Shown: one piece after another, positions 27,486 through 36,163 of the stretch
How the letters are laid out: every line of letters begins with the position of its first letter
Position numbering within the stretch: position 1 is the stretch's first letter
NCBI GenBank assembly: GCA_007695115.1
Contig: REEK01000107.1
Location: forward strand, 1 to 64,000
Source: Sphaerobacteraceae bacterium
GTDB lineage: Bacteria > Chloroflexota > Chloroflexia > Thermomicrobiales > Thermomicrobiaceae
Length of the DNA: 64,000 nt
Reading direction: 5' to 3'
Notes under the pieces: model-generated
Seen by the model: only the letters and a program-made list of their open reading frames with translations
The model's database searches: none
What the model was told of the DNA's origin: nothing
Program-made: the position numbers and the translations under genes

Positions 27486-28268
27486 TTGCTGGAAGCTTCA
27501 CTGGAATTTGATCACCGTCTGGAACTCGATCGAGTTGCGCAAACGATGCTGGCTCAACGGCCAGTGATTGCGTTTACCGGTGCGGGAATCTCCACCGAGT
27601 CCGGTATTCCGGACTTTCGCGGGCCGAGCGGTCTCTGGAAACGAACGGCACCGACCGGGTTTCGTGACTTTCTTCGGGATCCGGAAATACGAGCCCGCTA
27701 CTGGGAGCGGCGCCGTGAGCGATACCCGGAACTGGCTTCCAAGCATCCGAACGTCGGTCACCAGTCGTTGAACGAGATGATTCGGGCGAACCTGCTCGAT
27801 CTGGTGATTACCCAGAACATCGATGGTCTGCACCAGAAGTCAGGCGTGGCCGATGACCGCATAATCGAGCTCCACGGGAACTCGCACCAGATTCGCTGTC
27901 TGGACTGTCGAACGCTCTTCCCGGCGGATACGAACGAAATCCCCCTTGATGTGCTGGTCCCTGACTGCCCGCGATGTGGAGGCATCATCAAAGAGGCAAC
28001 GATCTCGTTCGGGGAGCCGCTGATTGAAGAAGATTTGCGACGATCGCTTCGCGTGGCCGAGGAATCGGGCATGGTGATCGTGGTTGGTTCGTCACTAACC
28101 GTCAATCCGGCTTCGCGGGTTCCGCTGGTAGCGGCCCGACATGGTGCGACCCTGGCGATCATCAATAATGAAGAGACGCCGCTGGATCGTTATGCTGAAC
28201 ACATCATCCGCGCGCCGGCCGGGGCGTCGCTCAGTTACCTGACGCGACAGGTAATGGCCGGATCCTGA
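27486..28268 (+). CDS. NAD-dependent protein deacylase, sirtuin (CobB type)
   Basis: 260-residue sirtuin that would remove acyl groups from lysines using NAD. Motifs in order: FTGAGISTESGIPDFRG (NAD site), TQNIDGLH, the catalytic His in ELHGN, zinc cysteines CLDC and CPRC, and VVGSSLTVNPASRVP. The start appears to be TTG at 27486, with GGGAG upstream. It is divergent from the kinase and ends in a strong hairpin. Confidence 0.93.
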   Translation: MLEASLEFDHRLELDRVAQTMLAQRPVIAFTGAGISTESGIPDFRGPSGLWKRTAPTGFRDFLRDPEIRARYWERRRERYPELASKHPNVGHQSLNEMIRANLLDLVITQNIDGLHQKSGVADDRIIELHGNSHQIRCLDCRTLFPADTNEIPLDVLVPDCPRCGGIIKEATISFGEPLIEEDLRRSLRVAEESGMVIVVGSSLTVNPASRVPLVAARHGATLAIINNEETPLDRYAEHIIRAPAGASLSYLTRQVMAGS

Positions 28269-28306
28269 CATCCTTACGGGATCAGAGAGCCGCGTGTTTA
28301 ACAGAA

Positions 28307-28330
28307 ACAGGGCCACATATGTGGCCCTGT
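28307..28330. terminator. Bidirectional terminator between sirtuin gene and rpsD
   Basis: The perfect hairpin CAGGGCCAC-ATAT-GTGGCCCTG lies between two convergent genes. It is T-rich on the minus-strand exit side (TGTTTCTGTT), so it best serves rpsD, but it could stop both. Confidence 0.8.
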
Positions 28331-28371
28331 TGATCGTCATATTGACATGACGTTGACGTGTGCGTGTCTGA

Positions 28372-28983
28372 TTACCGGGCGTAGAACGCGATGATCTGGT
28401 CGACATCGACCGGAATCGTGAACTCTTCCGGGTTTGGCGCGCTGACCATACGTCCGGATGGGCCGTTGCCCTCGCGGGACAGCCAGGACGGAACCCGGTT
28501 GCCGGTTTCTTCCAGCGCTTCAATGACTGCCGGGATCTCGTGGGCCTTCGCACGCAGCTTGACGGTGTCGCCAGGCTTGACCCGATACGAGGGAATGGAA
28601 ACTCGCTTATCGTTCACCAGCACATGGCCGTGATTGACGAGCTGGCGAGCCATCGGGCTGGTCGGCGTGAAGCCGAGCCGGTAGACGACGTTGTCGAGCC
28701 GGGACTCGAGCAGCTTCAGCAGCGCTTCACCAGTTGGATCGGTCGATTTCTGGGCATCGGCGAAGGTGTTGCGGAACTGCTTCTCGAGCATGCCGAAAAA
28801 TCGCTTCAGCTTCTGCTTCTCGCGAAGCTGTCGGCCATACTCACTGATCCGGCGCTGCGGCATGCGGCGGCGACCACCCGGCTGCACGTTCAGGCGACGT
28901 TCCAGTGATCGGGATCGGGTCCCGGTCAGGTTGACGCCTTCACGCCTCGAAAGTTTGTGTTTGGAACCTGTATAGCGTGCCAT
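28372..28983 (-). CDS. rpsD: Ribosomal protein S4
   Basis: 203-residue S4 protein that nucleates 30S assembly on 16S rRNA. It starts MARYTGSKHKLSRREG, as the family does, and has the S4 RNA-binding domain near residues 92-155 (SRLDNVVYRLGF, ARQLVNHGHVLVN). AAGGAGGAG is next to the ATG. The short family form lacks the N-terminal zinc CxxC motif. It stands alone, away from the S13-S11-rpoA cluster where rpsD often lies; its leader may carry an attenuator. Confidence 0.96.
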   Translation of the reverse strand: MARYTGSKHKLSRREGVNLTGTRSRSLERRLNVQPGGRRRMPQRRISEYGRQLREKQKLKRFFGMLEKQFRNTFADAQKSTDPTGEALLKLLESRLDNVVYRLGFTPTSPMARQLVNHGHVLVNDKRVSIPSYRVKPGDTVKLRAKAHEIPAVIEALEETGNRVPSWLSREGNGPSGRMVSAPNPEEFTIPVDVDQIIAFYAR

Positions 28984-29041
28984 GCTCCTCCTTGGGGCCT
29001 GCTGAATCGTTGAATTCTGGTTAGTGATCCGAGTTCTACCT

Positions 29042-29064
29042 GAAAAACCCCGCCGGTCGGCGGG
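29042..29064 (-). terminator. Hairpin with T run ahead of rpsD (possible attenuator)
   Basis: On the minus strand CCCGCC and GGCGGG pair around a short loop and run straight into TTTTT. It lies 59 bases before rpsD and downstream of a candidate promoter at 29100-29128. It is therefore either an attenuator in the rpsD leader or the terminator of the upstream lipoprotein gene. Confidence 0.65.
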
Positions 29065-29099
29065 CATGCAGCCGCGCATGATCAATCTCGATCGCGCTC

Positions 29100-29128
29100 A
29101 TTATTCCATAAAAGGTGGATTCGGCCAA
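29100..29128 (-). promoter_or_regulatory. Candidate rpsD promoter
   Basis: On the minus strand TTGGCC, a 17-base spacer and AATAAT resemble a sigma-70 promoter. The start site would be near 29093, leaving a leader of about 110 bases that contains the terminator hairpin at 29042-29064. Confidence 0.45.
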
Positions 29129-29156
29129 CACATGCGGAGGAGAAGAGGACTGATGA

Positions 29157-29190
29157 TGAGTGGGTGGGCCATCTTCGGCCCACCCATGGT
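29157..29190. terminator. Hairpin after the lipoprotein gene
   Basis: A 10-bp stem (TGGGTGGGCC with GGCCCACCCA) lies 12 bases past the lipoprotein stop codon. It has no T run on the minus strand, so it is a weak terminator or an mRNA-end stabiliser. Confidence 0.45.
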
Positions 29191-29201
29191 CGTTTTGTGG
29201 A

Positions 29202-31030
29202 TCAGGCTTCTTCTTCCAGCCAGACGTTCCAGTAGGGAACACCCCGCTGAAGCTGTTCGGTGAATCCGCCTACCTGTCGTGACCAGACAGAGATGACACT
29301 GGAGTCACCCGTCTTGACCGCCGGCACTGTTTCATAAGCGCGAGCCTGCAACTGTTCCCAGATTTCCATTCGTGTGTCGAAATCTGGCTCGCTCATCAGT
29401 TCGTCGGCGAGTTCCAGTGCCTGCTCATCACTCCACCAGCCAGCATAGATGTTCATCTGACCGATGAACGTGATCTGGCTCGGATCCGGCACGAACCCGT
29501 GGCCGGTGACGAAGATATCCCAGACGTCGGGATCGTCACGCATCTGGAGAATGGTGGACCAGTCGTAGATCTGGAAGTCGACCTCGAAGCCGGCGTCTTC
29601 CATCTGCTGGACGGCGATGACGGCTGCGTTGTACATGTAAGAGTATTCCTGCGTTGCCAGGAAGCGAACCGGGGTGCCGTCGTAGCCGGCCTCTTCGAGT
29701 AGTTCGGCGGCCAGTTCCGGATCGGCCATATCGTAGTTCTCTTCACCAACCATCGAGTGCCACGGAGTTGGCTCCATCATGAAGCTCGGGTCGAGCTGCA
29801 CGAAATCGCCGCCACCCCGGGATGCCTGCATGATCGGCATGTGATCCAGACAGGCCTGGAATGCCTGGCGAATCTGCAAGTTCTCCATGAGAGGAGAGCG
29901 CCAGTTGATGAAGAAGACATCCCAGTTGCTGGGTGGGAGGATCTCCACTCGCAGATTCTCATCGTCCGCCAGCAGATCGTACTGGTCATTGCTGAGATCC
30001 ATCACGAGGTGGAAATCGCCGGCCTGCATCCCGTTGACCCGGGAGCTCTCATCCGGCACTGGAATGAACTCGATCTCGTCGACGTAGGCGTATTTGGTGC
30101 CGCCATAACCGTCGATCCCGCCCTCAAGGGTCGAGTAGTCGTCGAATCGCTCCAGCAGGATGTGCACGTCGGCCGTGTGCTCGACGAACTGGTACGGTCC
30201 CGTGCCGACATACTCGGTCAATGGATCGAGTCCGGCTTCTTCAATAATTTCGGTGGGATAGATCACGCACGCCTGGGTATTGGAGCAGAGTGCCACCAGG
30301 ATAGTGCCGTAAGGGATGCTGGTGACCCACTCGATCTCATAATCGTTGACGATGTTGAGCTCTTCGGTGACTTCCATGATGTTGCCACCGACGCCGCTGA
30401 TCTCACCCCAGCGCTCGATCGAGGCAACGACGTCTTCGGCGGTCATCTCGTCGCCGTTGTGGAACATGACGCCCTCGCGCAAGTGGAAGGTGTGAACTGT
30501 TCCATCATCACTGACGGTGTACTCCTCAGCCAGCATGGGGATAGGCTCATAGTTGCTGTCGTAGGAGAACAGTGGCTCGGCCCAGCAGAAGCTGATCTGG
30601 GCGGTGATTCCAGCGGTGGTCTGGTGAATGTCGAGTGTTGCTGGTTCACCAATGGTGGCGACCCGCAGTGTCCCGCCGTACTGTCCCTCACCATCGTGGT
30701 CTGGGTCGTCGACGGTATCGTCATCCTCGACATCGTCCATCTCTTCGTCATCGTCATCGTCTTCGGGCTCATCGGCGTCATCCATGACGTCGGGATCTTC
30801 TTCGTCGTCTTCGTCATCGCTTTCCGGTTCTTCAGCCGGATCCGGGGTGTCATCCGAGTCGTCGTCAGTGGCTGCTACTTCATCATCGTCGGTTTCGCAG
30901 GCTGCCAGCAGAGCAGCGATTGCCGGCGCGCTCAGGCCCAGACGGCAGATCGTTTCAACAGTGTGCGTCGGCTGAAGGTGCTTGAATTTACGGCACGCAG
31001 CTGTGCCTCAAGCGTGTGGTCACGCTCCAT
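29202..31030 (-). pseudogene. Tat-exported lipoprotein, solute-binding family 5, with apparent frameshift
   Basis: ABC-transporter substrate-binding protein of the peptide/nickel family. ATG at 31030 follows GGGGAG and encodes a twin-arginine signal (SRRTLLKRSA), but this frame meets a stop at 30932-30934. The next frame continues with RLGLSAPAIAALLAAC, a lipobox, then an acidic linker and the whole binding domain to 29202. Restoring one base in the CC at 30944-30946 joins the frames into about 609 residues. A homopolymer error is as likely as a real mutation. Binding-domain motifs include the LREGVMFHNGDEMTAEDV stretch typical of the family. No permease or ATPase genes are adjacent. Confidence 0.8.
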
Positions 31031-31147
31031 GGAGTCTCCCCTTTCGAACTTCTCTGGTAGATGAAACAGTGGAGCAGGATAGTCCGGCAATATGTGCCAA
31101 TAAATGCGCACACTCGCGTTTGCGATATCTTTACTCCTTGTAGCATC

Positions 31148-31176
31148 ACACTACGACCTGCCGTGCAGCCTGTCAA
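31148..31176 (-). promoter_or_regulatory. Promoter for the Tat lipoprotein gene
   Basis: On the minus strand TTGACA (31171-31176), a 17-base spacer and TAGTGT (31148-31153) form a good sigma-70 match, about 120 bases before the ATG at 31030. Confidence 0.6.
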
Positions 31177-31348
31177 CCTTTGTATCACCTGGTGAAACAA
31201 TGCAGTCAGGCAAAGAGTTTTGCCGGTATTCTGACGTCCGGGCGAGACCGCAATCGCCTGACGTATACTCGCAATGCGTGAGCGCAATCGCTGTGGTATC
31301 CGTGTGACGCATCGCTGGATAGATTCCTGGAACCGGAGTGGTGTATCA

Positions 31349-32035
31349 GTGAGTAGTTCCTCGAACTGGAAGCCCGGACTTGTCCTTTTCGACCTTGATG
31401 ACACGCTCTGTGATCATGATGGTTCACTGCGTGTCCGGCTCTCGGCCTCGTTCGCCGCAGCCTTCAATGGAGACCCGCCGAATCATCTCCACGAGATTGT
31501 CGAGCATTCGATCGACGTCTCGGTGTTCGGTACGGATCACTTCTCTGATGTATTGCGTCCGCATGGAGTGACTGACGACGGGCTGATTCAGGCCGCAGCG
31601 GATGTCTACGTCGCGGATCGGTATCGAGGGCTGGAGCTGTTCCCGGAAGCGGTCGATGTGGTGAAGCAGATCGCACAGCAGGCTGATGTCGGCATGATTA
31701 CCAACGGACCGAGTGACATCCAGCGCGGCAAGATCGATCTGCTCGGAATCGAACCACTGTTTCCATTTATCCTTGTTTCTGAAGAGGTCGACATCTGGAA
31801 GCCGGATCCCCGGATTTTCCATCGAGCCATGGAGCTCGGCAATGCGACACCAGAAGAGACTGTCTACATTGGAGATAATCCCGGACACGATGTGGCAGGA
31901 GCGAAGGCGGCGGGAATCACCAGCGTCTGGATGAACCGGCGTGGTGCCGATTGGCCCGGTGGTGATCGACCAGATCACGAGATCACTGACTTGCGTCAGG
32001 TTCTGGAGATCTTTGCGTTCGATCGTATCGCGTAG
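31349..32035 (+). CDS. HAD-superfamily hydrolase, subfamily IA
   Basis: About 228 residues. HAD motif I is LFDLDDTLCDH with the nucleophile Asp and acid/base Asp, motif II is ITNGPSD, motif III the Lys in WKPDPRIF, and motif IV GDNPGHDVAGAKAAG. It probably dephosphorylates a small metabolite; the substrate is not predictable. GTG at 31349 with GGAG ten bases upstream puts the start just before motif I; ATG at 31274 is an alternative without a ribosome site. It is divergent from the lipoprotein gene. Confidence 0.87.
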   Translation: MSSSSNWKPGLVLFDLDDTLCDHDGSLRVRLSASFAAAFNGDPPNHLHEIVEHSIDVSVFGTDHFSDVLRPHGVTDDGLIQAAADVYVADRYRGLELFPEAVDVVKQIAQQADVGMITNGPSDIQRGKIDLLGIEPLFPFILVSEEVDIWKPDPRIFHRAMELGNATPEETVYIGDNPGHDVAGAKAAGITSVWMNRRGADWPGGDRPDHEITDLRQVLEIFAFDRIA

Positions 32036-32153
32036 TGACATTCCGTCATGTTTGTTGAATCAGGAGTTCTGTATACAATTTGCGGGTCGTATGCGTGACG
32101 TACCCGTTCCTGCTACGCTCTGGTTCGATCAAGATTGAAAGCGATTTAACTGA

Positions 32154-33419
32154 ATGAATCCTTTGCGCCCCGCCGGGATCATCATTGGCCTGGCACTCAT
32201 TCTCGGTGTCTTCATTATCGGAATCGGCATCTTCGCCACACAGTCAGATGATGACGACGATGCGCCGTCGACCCCTGTTCCCGAAGTCGCGACATCAGAT
32301 GACTCCGAAGCTGAAGCCCCAGTCGGAGAAAGCGACGCGACGGCCCCAGACGAAACCCCGGAAGTGACTGTGGATCCGGAGGAGGCGGCAGCTCCTGACG
32401 ATGAAGATGACCAGACAATGCCAGAAGCAGACGACGAGTCTGAAGCAGAAGAACCCGACTCGCCGCCGGCTGAACCACTGACTGAGGAAGAGCTTCAGCA
32501 GTATCAGCCGAACGAACTGGGTCAGATCATGGTGCTGATGTACCATCGCATCGAAGCCGAGGACAATCCAGAAGATGTCTGGACACGAACTCCGGACCAG
32601 TTTCGTGGTGATCTGCAATGGCTGTACGACAACGATTTCTACATCATCCCGATCCGCGATTACATCCGCAATGAAATCAACGCTCCTGCCGGCAAGCGAC
32701 CAGTGGTTCTAACGTTCGATGACGGCACGGTAGGGCAGTTTCGGATGGTCGAACAGGACGACGGCACGATGGCGATCGATCCGGATTCGGCAATCGGTAT
32801 CCTCGAGGATTTCTTCAATCGGTATGATGATTTCGGCCGGGGTGGTCTTTTCGCGATCTTGCCGCTGGCGCCCTTTGCCTGGCCGGATGCCGAGGATCAG
32901 CGCCAATTCGCCGAGGAGAAGCTCAACTGGCTGGTCGACAACGGCTATGAGTTGGGTAACCACACTGTTGGGCACATCAATATGCGTGATGTCTCTGATG
33001 AGGAGATCAAATCGGAGCTTGCCAGAGCCGAAGATATGATGGCGGAGTATGTCCCTGACGTTGAAGTCTCGGTGCTGGCAGTGCCGTTTGGCGTATATCC
33101 CGAGGGTGGGGATACGTCGATTTTCGAAGGATGGGAATACGAAGGTAGACAGTATGAGCTCGAAGGCGCGTTGATGGTCGGGGCCGAGCCTGCTCCGTCT
33201 CCGGTACATGTCGATTTCGATCCGATGTGGATCCCCAGAATCAACAGTGACGATGAGCAGCTCGGACGCTGGTTTAGTTTCGTCGAAGAGAACCCCGGTA
33301 TAATGTATGTCAGTGACGGGAATCCCGATACGATCACGATTCCTGCAGACGTTCACCCCTGGCTGGTTGATACACTCGATGAGACGAAGACCGAGGGGAA
33401 AGAAGTTATTCGTTACTGA
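32154..33419 (+). CDS. Membrane-anchored polysaccharide deacetylase
   Basis: 421 residues. An N-terminal membrane helix (about 8-28) is followed by about 90 residues of acidic, Pro-rich linker and then a NodB-like carbohydrate esterase domain. Catalytic motifs are VLTFDDGT (Asp pair), GNHTVGH (metal histidines) and VPFGVYPEG. The enzyme would deacetylate peptidoglycan or a surface polysaccharide outside the cell. The motif-1 loop contains an insert of about 25 residues before the next helix. Next downstream is ispH. Confidence 0.87.
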   Translation: MNPLRPAGIIIGLALILGVFIIGIGIFATQSDDDDDAPSTPVPEVATSDDSEAEAPVGESDATAPDETPEVTVDPEEAAAPDDEDDQTMPEADDESEAEEPDSPPAEPLTEEELQQYQPNELGQIMVLMYHRIEAEDNPEDVWTRTPDQFRGDLQWLYDNDFYIIPIRDYIRNEINAPAGKRPVVLTFDDGTVGQFRMVEQDDGTMAIDPDSAIGILEDFFNRYDDFGRGGLFAILPLAPFAWPDAEDQRQFAEEKLNWLVDNGYELGNHTVGHINMRDVSDEEIKSELARAEDMMAEYVPDVEVSVLAVPFGVYPEGGDTSIFEGWEYEGRQYELEGALMVGAEPAPSPVHVDFDPMWIPRINSDDEQLGRWFSFVEENPGIMYVSDGNPDTITIPADVHPWLVDTLDETKTEGKEVIRY

Positions 33420-33468
33420 TAGCGATCGAAACACGCACGCGCCCAAAGGCCCGATAGGAGGCGAAAGC

Positions 33469-34431
33469 TTGTCGACAGACACACGACGCATCATTATGGC
33501 GGACGAGCTGGGGTATTGCTGGGGAGTGCGCCGGGCCCTGGACATCATCGAAAAAGCTGGCAAACCCGAGGATCCGGTGGCAACCGTTGGCGATGTGATT
33601 CACAATCCACAGGTTGTCGATCGACTGCGATCCCAGGGTGTTCAGACGGCGGAGACCATCGACGAAGCTGCTACTCGCGGCTTCAAGCGAATTGCGATCA
33701 CCGCGCATGGCGCAGGCCCGGAGCGGGCCGAAGAGGCCAAAGCTCGCGGTATGGAACTGATCGATACCACCTGCCCACTGGTGACCAAGGTGCAGCGCCT
33801 GGCTCAGAAACTCGTCAAACAGGGGTATTACATCGTCGTCTATGGCGATCATTACCATCCGGAAGTTCGCGGCATCATTAGCTGGTCCGGAACCACCCGG
33901 GCTGTCGCTGCCAAGAAAGTGGAAGATCTCCCCTGGAACGCTCAGCGTGGCGCCTCCGGTGAAGGTGTCGAAGCCCCACCTCGCAAGGTTGCCGTGATGA
34001 GTCAGACCACCAAGATGGTGGAGGAGTTCCTTGGCTTTACCCGTGAGCTGACCGATATGGTTGCCCGCGAAGGTGGCGAGATCCGGATCTGCAACACGAT
34101 CTGTGAGCCGACATATGAGCGGCAGAACGCGTTGAAGCGACTTGCCAGCCAGGTCGATATGATTCTGGCGATCGGTGGCAAGAAGAGCTCGAACACTGCG
34201 CGACTGGCAGAAGTCGGCCGGGCATTCGGTGTCGAGAGCTACCACGTGGAGTCAGGCGACGAGATCGACGCCAACTGGCTGGGATCAGTCGAGAACGTCG
34301 GCGTTACTGCTGGCGCATCGACCCCCGACGACGTGATCCAGGAGATTGTCGATCGACTGGTATCGTTTGGATTCGAGCCACCGGCTCAGGGCATCAAACC
34401 AGTTGACCTCGAAGAGGTTCCAAGTTACTAG
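33469..34431 (+). CDS. ispH: 4-hydroxy-3-methylbut-2-enyl diphosphate reductase
   Basis: Last enzyme of the MEP isoprenoid pathway; reduces HMBPP to IPP and DMAPP with a 4Fe-4S cluster. The three cluster cysteines are visible in GYCWGVRRA, DTTCPLV and TICEPTYERQ. About 320 residues from a TTG start at 33469, supported by AGGAGG seven bases upstream; the longer in-frame reading back to 33307 overlaps the previous gene. A short Gly-rich insert after residue 150 is a local variation. Confidence 0.93.
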   Translation: MSTDTRRIIMADELGYCWGVRRALDIIEKAGKPEDPVATVGDVIHNPQVVDRLRSQGVQTAETIDEAATRGFKRIAITAHGAGPERAEEAKARGMELIDTTCPLVTKVQRLAQKLVKQGYYIVVYGDHYHPEVRGIISWSGTTRAVAAKKVEDLPWNAQRGASGEGVEAPPRKVAVMSQTTKMVEEFLGFTRELTDMVAREGGEIRICNTICEPTYERQNALKRLASQVDMILAIGGKKSSNTARLAEVGRAFGVESYHVESGDEIDANWLGSVENVGVTAGASTPDDVIQEIVDRLVSFGFEPPAQGIKPVDLEEVPSY

Positions 34432-34470
34432 GCTGGTTCGCCAATGGCCGGTTGAACGAGACGTTATGAT

Positions 34471-34503
34471 AAACGGGGCGGTTGCCGAGACCGCCCCGTT
34501 TGT
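34471..34503 (+). terminator. Intrinsic terminator after ispH
   Basis: AAACGGGGCGGT and ACCGCCCCGTTT form a 12-bp perfect stem with a 7-base loop, 39 bases after the ispH stop. Confidence 0.85.
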
Positions 34504-34508
34504 ATGTG

Positions 34509-35258
34509 ATGAAGCTGCGAACTTTCCGACCGGGTAAGCAGAATGGGCGCTCGATGAAGAGATCACAGAAACCGCAGGAACTCGTATCGTCATCCGTGCT
34601 TCCGGCCCTTGCCGTTTTCGGGGCACTCTATGTGATTCTGGCGGCAGTCATCAAACGCTGGCCATCGACCAGAACCGACGTGCATGTCACGCGCACGTTG
34701 CAGTCAAAACATCATCCGGTGCTCGAAAGCTTCATGACGTTCGTGAGCTGGTTCGGCTTTCGCCCGCAGAGCCTGCTACTGCCGCTCAGTGTGGTGTATG
34801 CCTTCTGGCGCTCCGGGCGGAGGCTGGAGTCGGTGCTGCTGATCGCTGCCTGGTTCAGCAGCATGATGAGTTTCCTGACCAAGCAAGTGATACGGCGCCC
34901 TCGTCCTGATGCCAGCGTGGTTCGGGTAGTGGTGGCGAAGACGCGCGATTCGAGCTTCCCAAGCGGACACGTGGTTCACTATGTGACCTTCTGGGGCATG
35001 GTCGCCTACCTTCTGGCATTTCGCTCGCCCTGGCGGGGGTTCCGCTGGATCGCCGGAGCCGTGATGGCGCCGATTATTGCGCTGGTAGGTCCGTCGCGTA
35101 TCTATCTGGGACATCACTGGTTTACCGATGTGCTCGGATCGTACTTGCTGGGGACAGCGTATCTCTCCGGCTTGATCGAGATCCACTCCCGTCTCGGTGT
35201 CAACCAGAACACCGAGCCCGATGGCTGGATGTCCGGAGCATCGCATTGGCTGCGCTGA
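34509..35258 (+). CDS. PAP2-family membrane phosphatase
   Basis: About 249 residues with six predicted helices. The three phosphatase motifs are intact: KQVIRRPRP, SFPSGH and SRIYLGHHWFTDVLGS (KxxxxxxRP, PSGH, SRxxxxxHxxxD). It would dephosphorylate a lipid phosphate such as undecaprenyl diphosphate or phosphatidate. Starts at 34509 and 34554 are both possible; one at 34482 lies within the upstream terminator and is rejected. It overlaps the next gene by 13 bases. Confidence 0.87.
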   Translation: MKLRTFRPGKQNGRSMKRSQKPQELVSSSVLPALAVFGALYVILAAVIKRWPSTRTDVHVTRTLQSKHHPVLESFMTFVSWFGFRPQSLLLPLSVVYAFWRSGRRLESVLLIAAWFSSMMSFLTKQVIRRPRPDASVVRVVVAKTRDSSFPSGHVVHYVTFWGMVAYLLAFRSPWRGFRWIAGAVMAPIIALVGPSRIYLGHHWFTDVLGSYLLGTAYLSGLIEIHSRLGVNQNTEPDGWMSGASHWLR

Positions 35259-35998
35259 TCATCGCTCACCGGGGTGGGACTCCACATCTGGGGGAGAACT
35301 CCCGGGAGGCGTTTGCCTCGGGGCTGGATAGCGGTGCCGATATGCTGGAGATGGATGTCCAGCGCAGCGCAGATGGGCACCTGGTGGTCATTCACGACAA
35401 CGAGGTGGCCATCGAGGACAGGGTTCTGAGGCCAGTCGAATCGATGCCCCTTAGCGAGTTGCGGCAGTGCGTTTCCGGGTTGTTGACGCTGGATGAGTAT
35501 CTCGAAACCTTCGGCACCCGTATGCAGACCAATGTCGACCTCAAACAGGCCGGTGACGAGATGGCGATTGTCCGCTCACTCAGGCGGCATGGCCTGACCG
35601 AGCGCGTTCTCGTCTCCAGCCGCATTGCATCGTCCCTCAGACAGGTAAAGTTTCTGGCTCCGGAGGCACGGATCGGTCTCTCTCGGGGCCAGGTGGTTCC
35701 CTGGCTGGGACGGGAGCCACATTCCACGATTGCCGAGCATTTGCTGCGTCCAACGCTACCGGTGCAGTTGCTGGTGCAGGGCTCCTACGCGCTGGCCGAT
35801 TCATTCATGCTGAACTATCGGCTGATCAGACCGTGGCTGGTCGATTTTCTGCACCGGCGTAACTATCGGGTCTTCTGCTGGACGGTGAATGATGCGGAAA
35901 CATTCCGGTATCTGCAGCAGGCCGGGGTGGATGGCATCGCCACCGACTACCCGGCCCAGATGATCGCCACGCCTGACCAGCAGAGCCACGCCCACTGA
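35246..35998 (+). CDS. Glycerophosphodiester phosphodiesterase
   Basis: 250-residue GDPD TIM barrel, releasing glycerol phosphate from glycerophosphodiesters. The catalytic pattern AHRGG, GENSREAF, EMDVQRSADGHLVVIHD is clear, and VDLKQ and the C-terminal GVDGIATDYP also fit. No signal peptide is seen. The start is TTG at 35246 inside the end of the PAP2 gene, implying coupling and a shared role in lipid turnover. Confidence 0.9.
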   Translation: MAALIIAHRGGTPHLGENSREAFASGLDSGADMLEMDVQRSADGHLVVIHDNEVAIEDRVLRPVESMPLSELRQCVSGLLTLDEYLETFGTRMQTNVDLKQAGDEMAIVRSLRRHGLTERVLVSSRIASSLRQVKFLAPEARIGLSRGQVVPWLGREPHSTIAEHLLRPTLPVQLLVQGSYALADSFMLNYRLIRPWLVDFLHRRNYRVFCWTVNDAETFRYLQQAGVDGIATDYPAQMIATPDQQSHAH

Positions 35999-36016
35999 TT
36001 TCACGGCGAATCGCAC

Positions 36017-36049
36017 AAAAAGGTGGACGGGCGTGGGTGGCGCCCGTCC
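36017..36049 (-). terminator. Intrinsic terminator for the M20 peptidase gene
   Basis: GGACGGGCG and CGCCCGTCC form a 9-bp stem that on the minus strand runs into CCTTTTT. It lies between two convergent genes. Confidence 0.8.
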
Positions 36050-36163
36050 GGGGTGGTGGTATTGGTAGCCCAGTTCCGTAATAAGGGGTGGTACCGGGCC
36101 GCCACACGATGTGGGTTAATTCACTAAAGCAATACCTGTACCACGATCAACGCTGAACCTGCC

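Noticed and set aside
29757-31064. 435-residue plus-strand open frame
   Set aside because: Antisense to the solute-binding lipoprotein, which has clear family motifs, a signal peptide and ribosome site. The frame is open because of codon bias.
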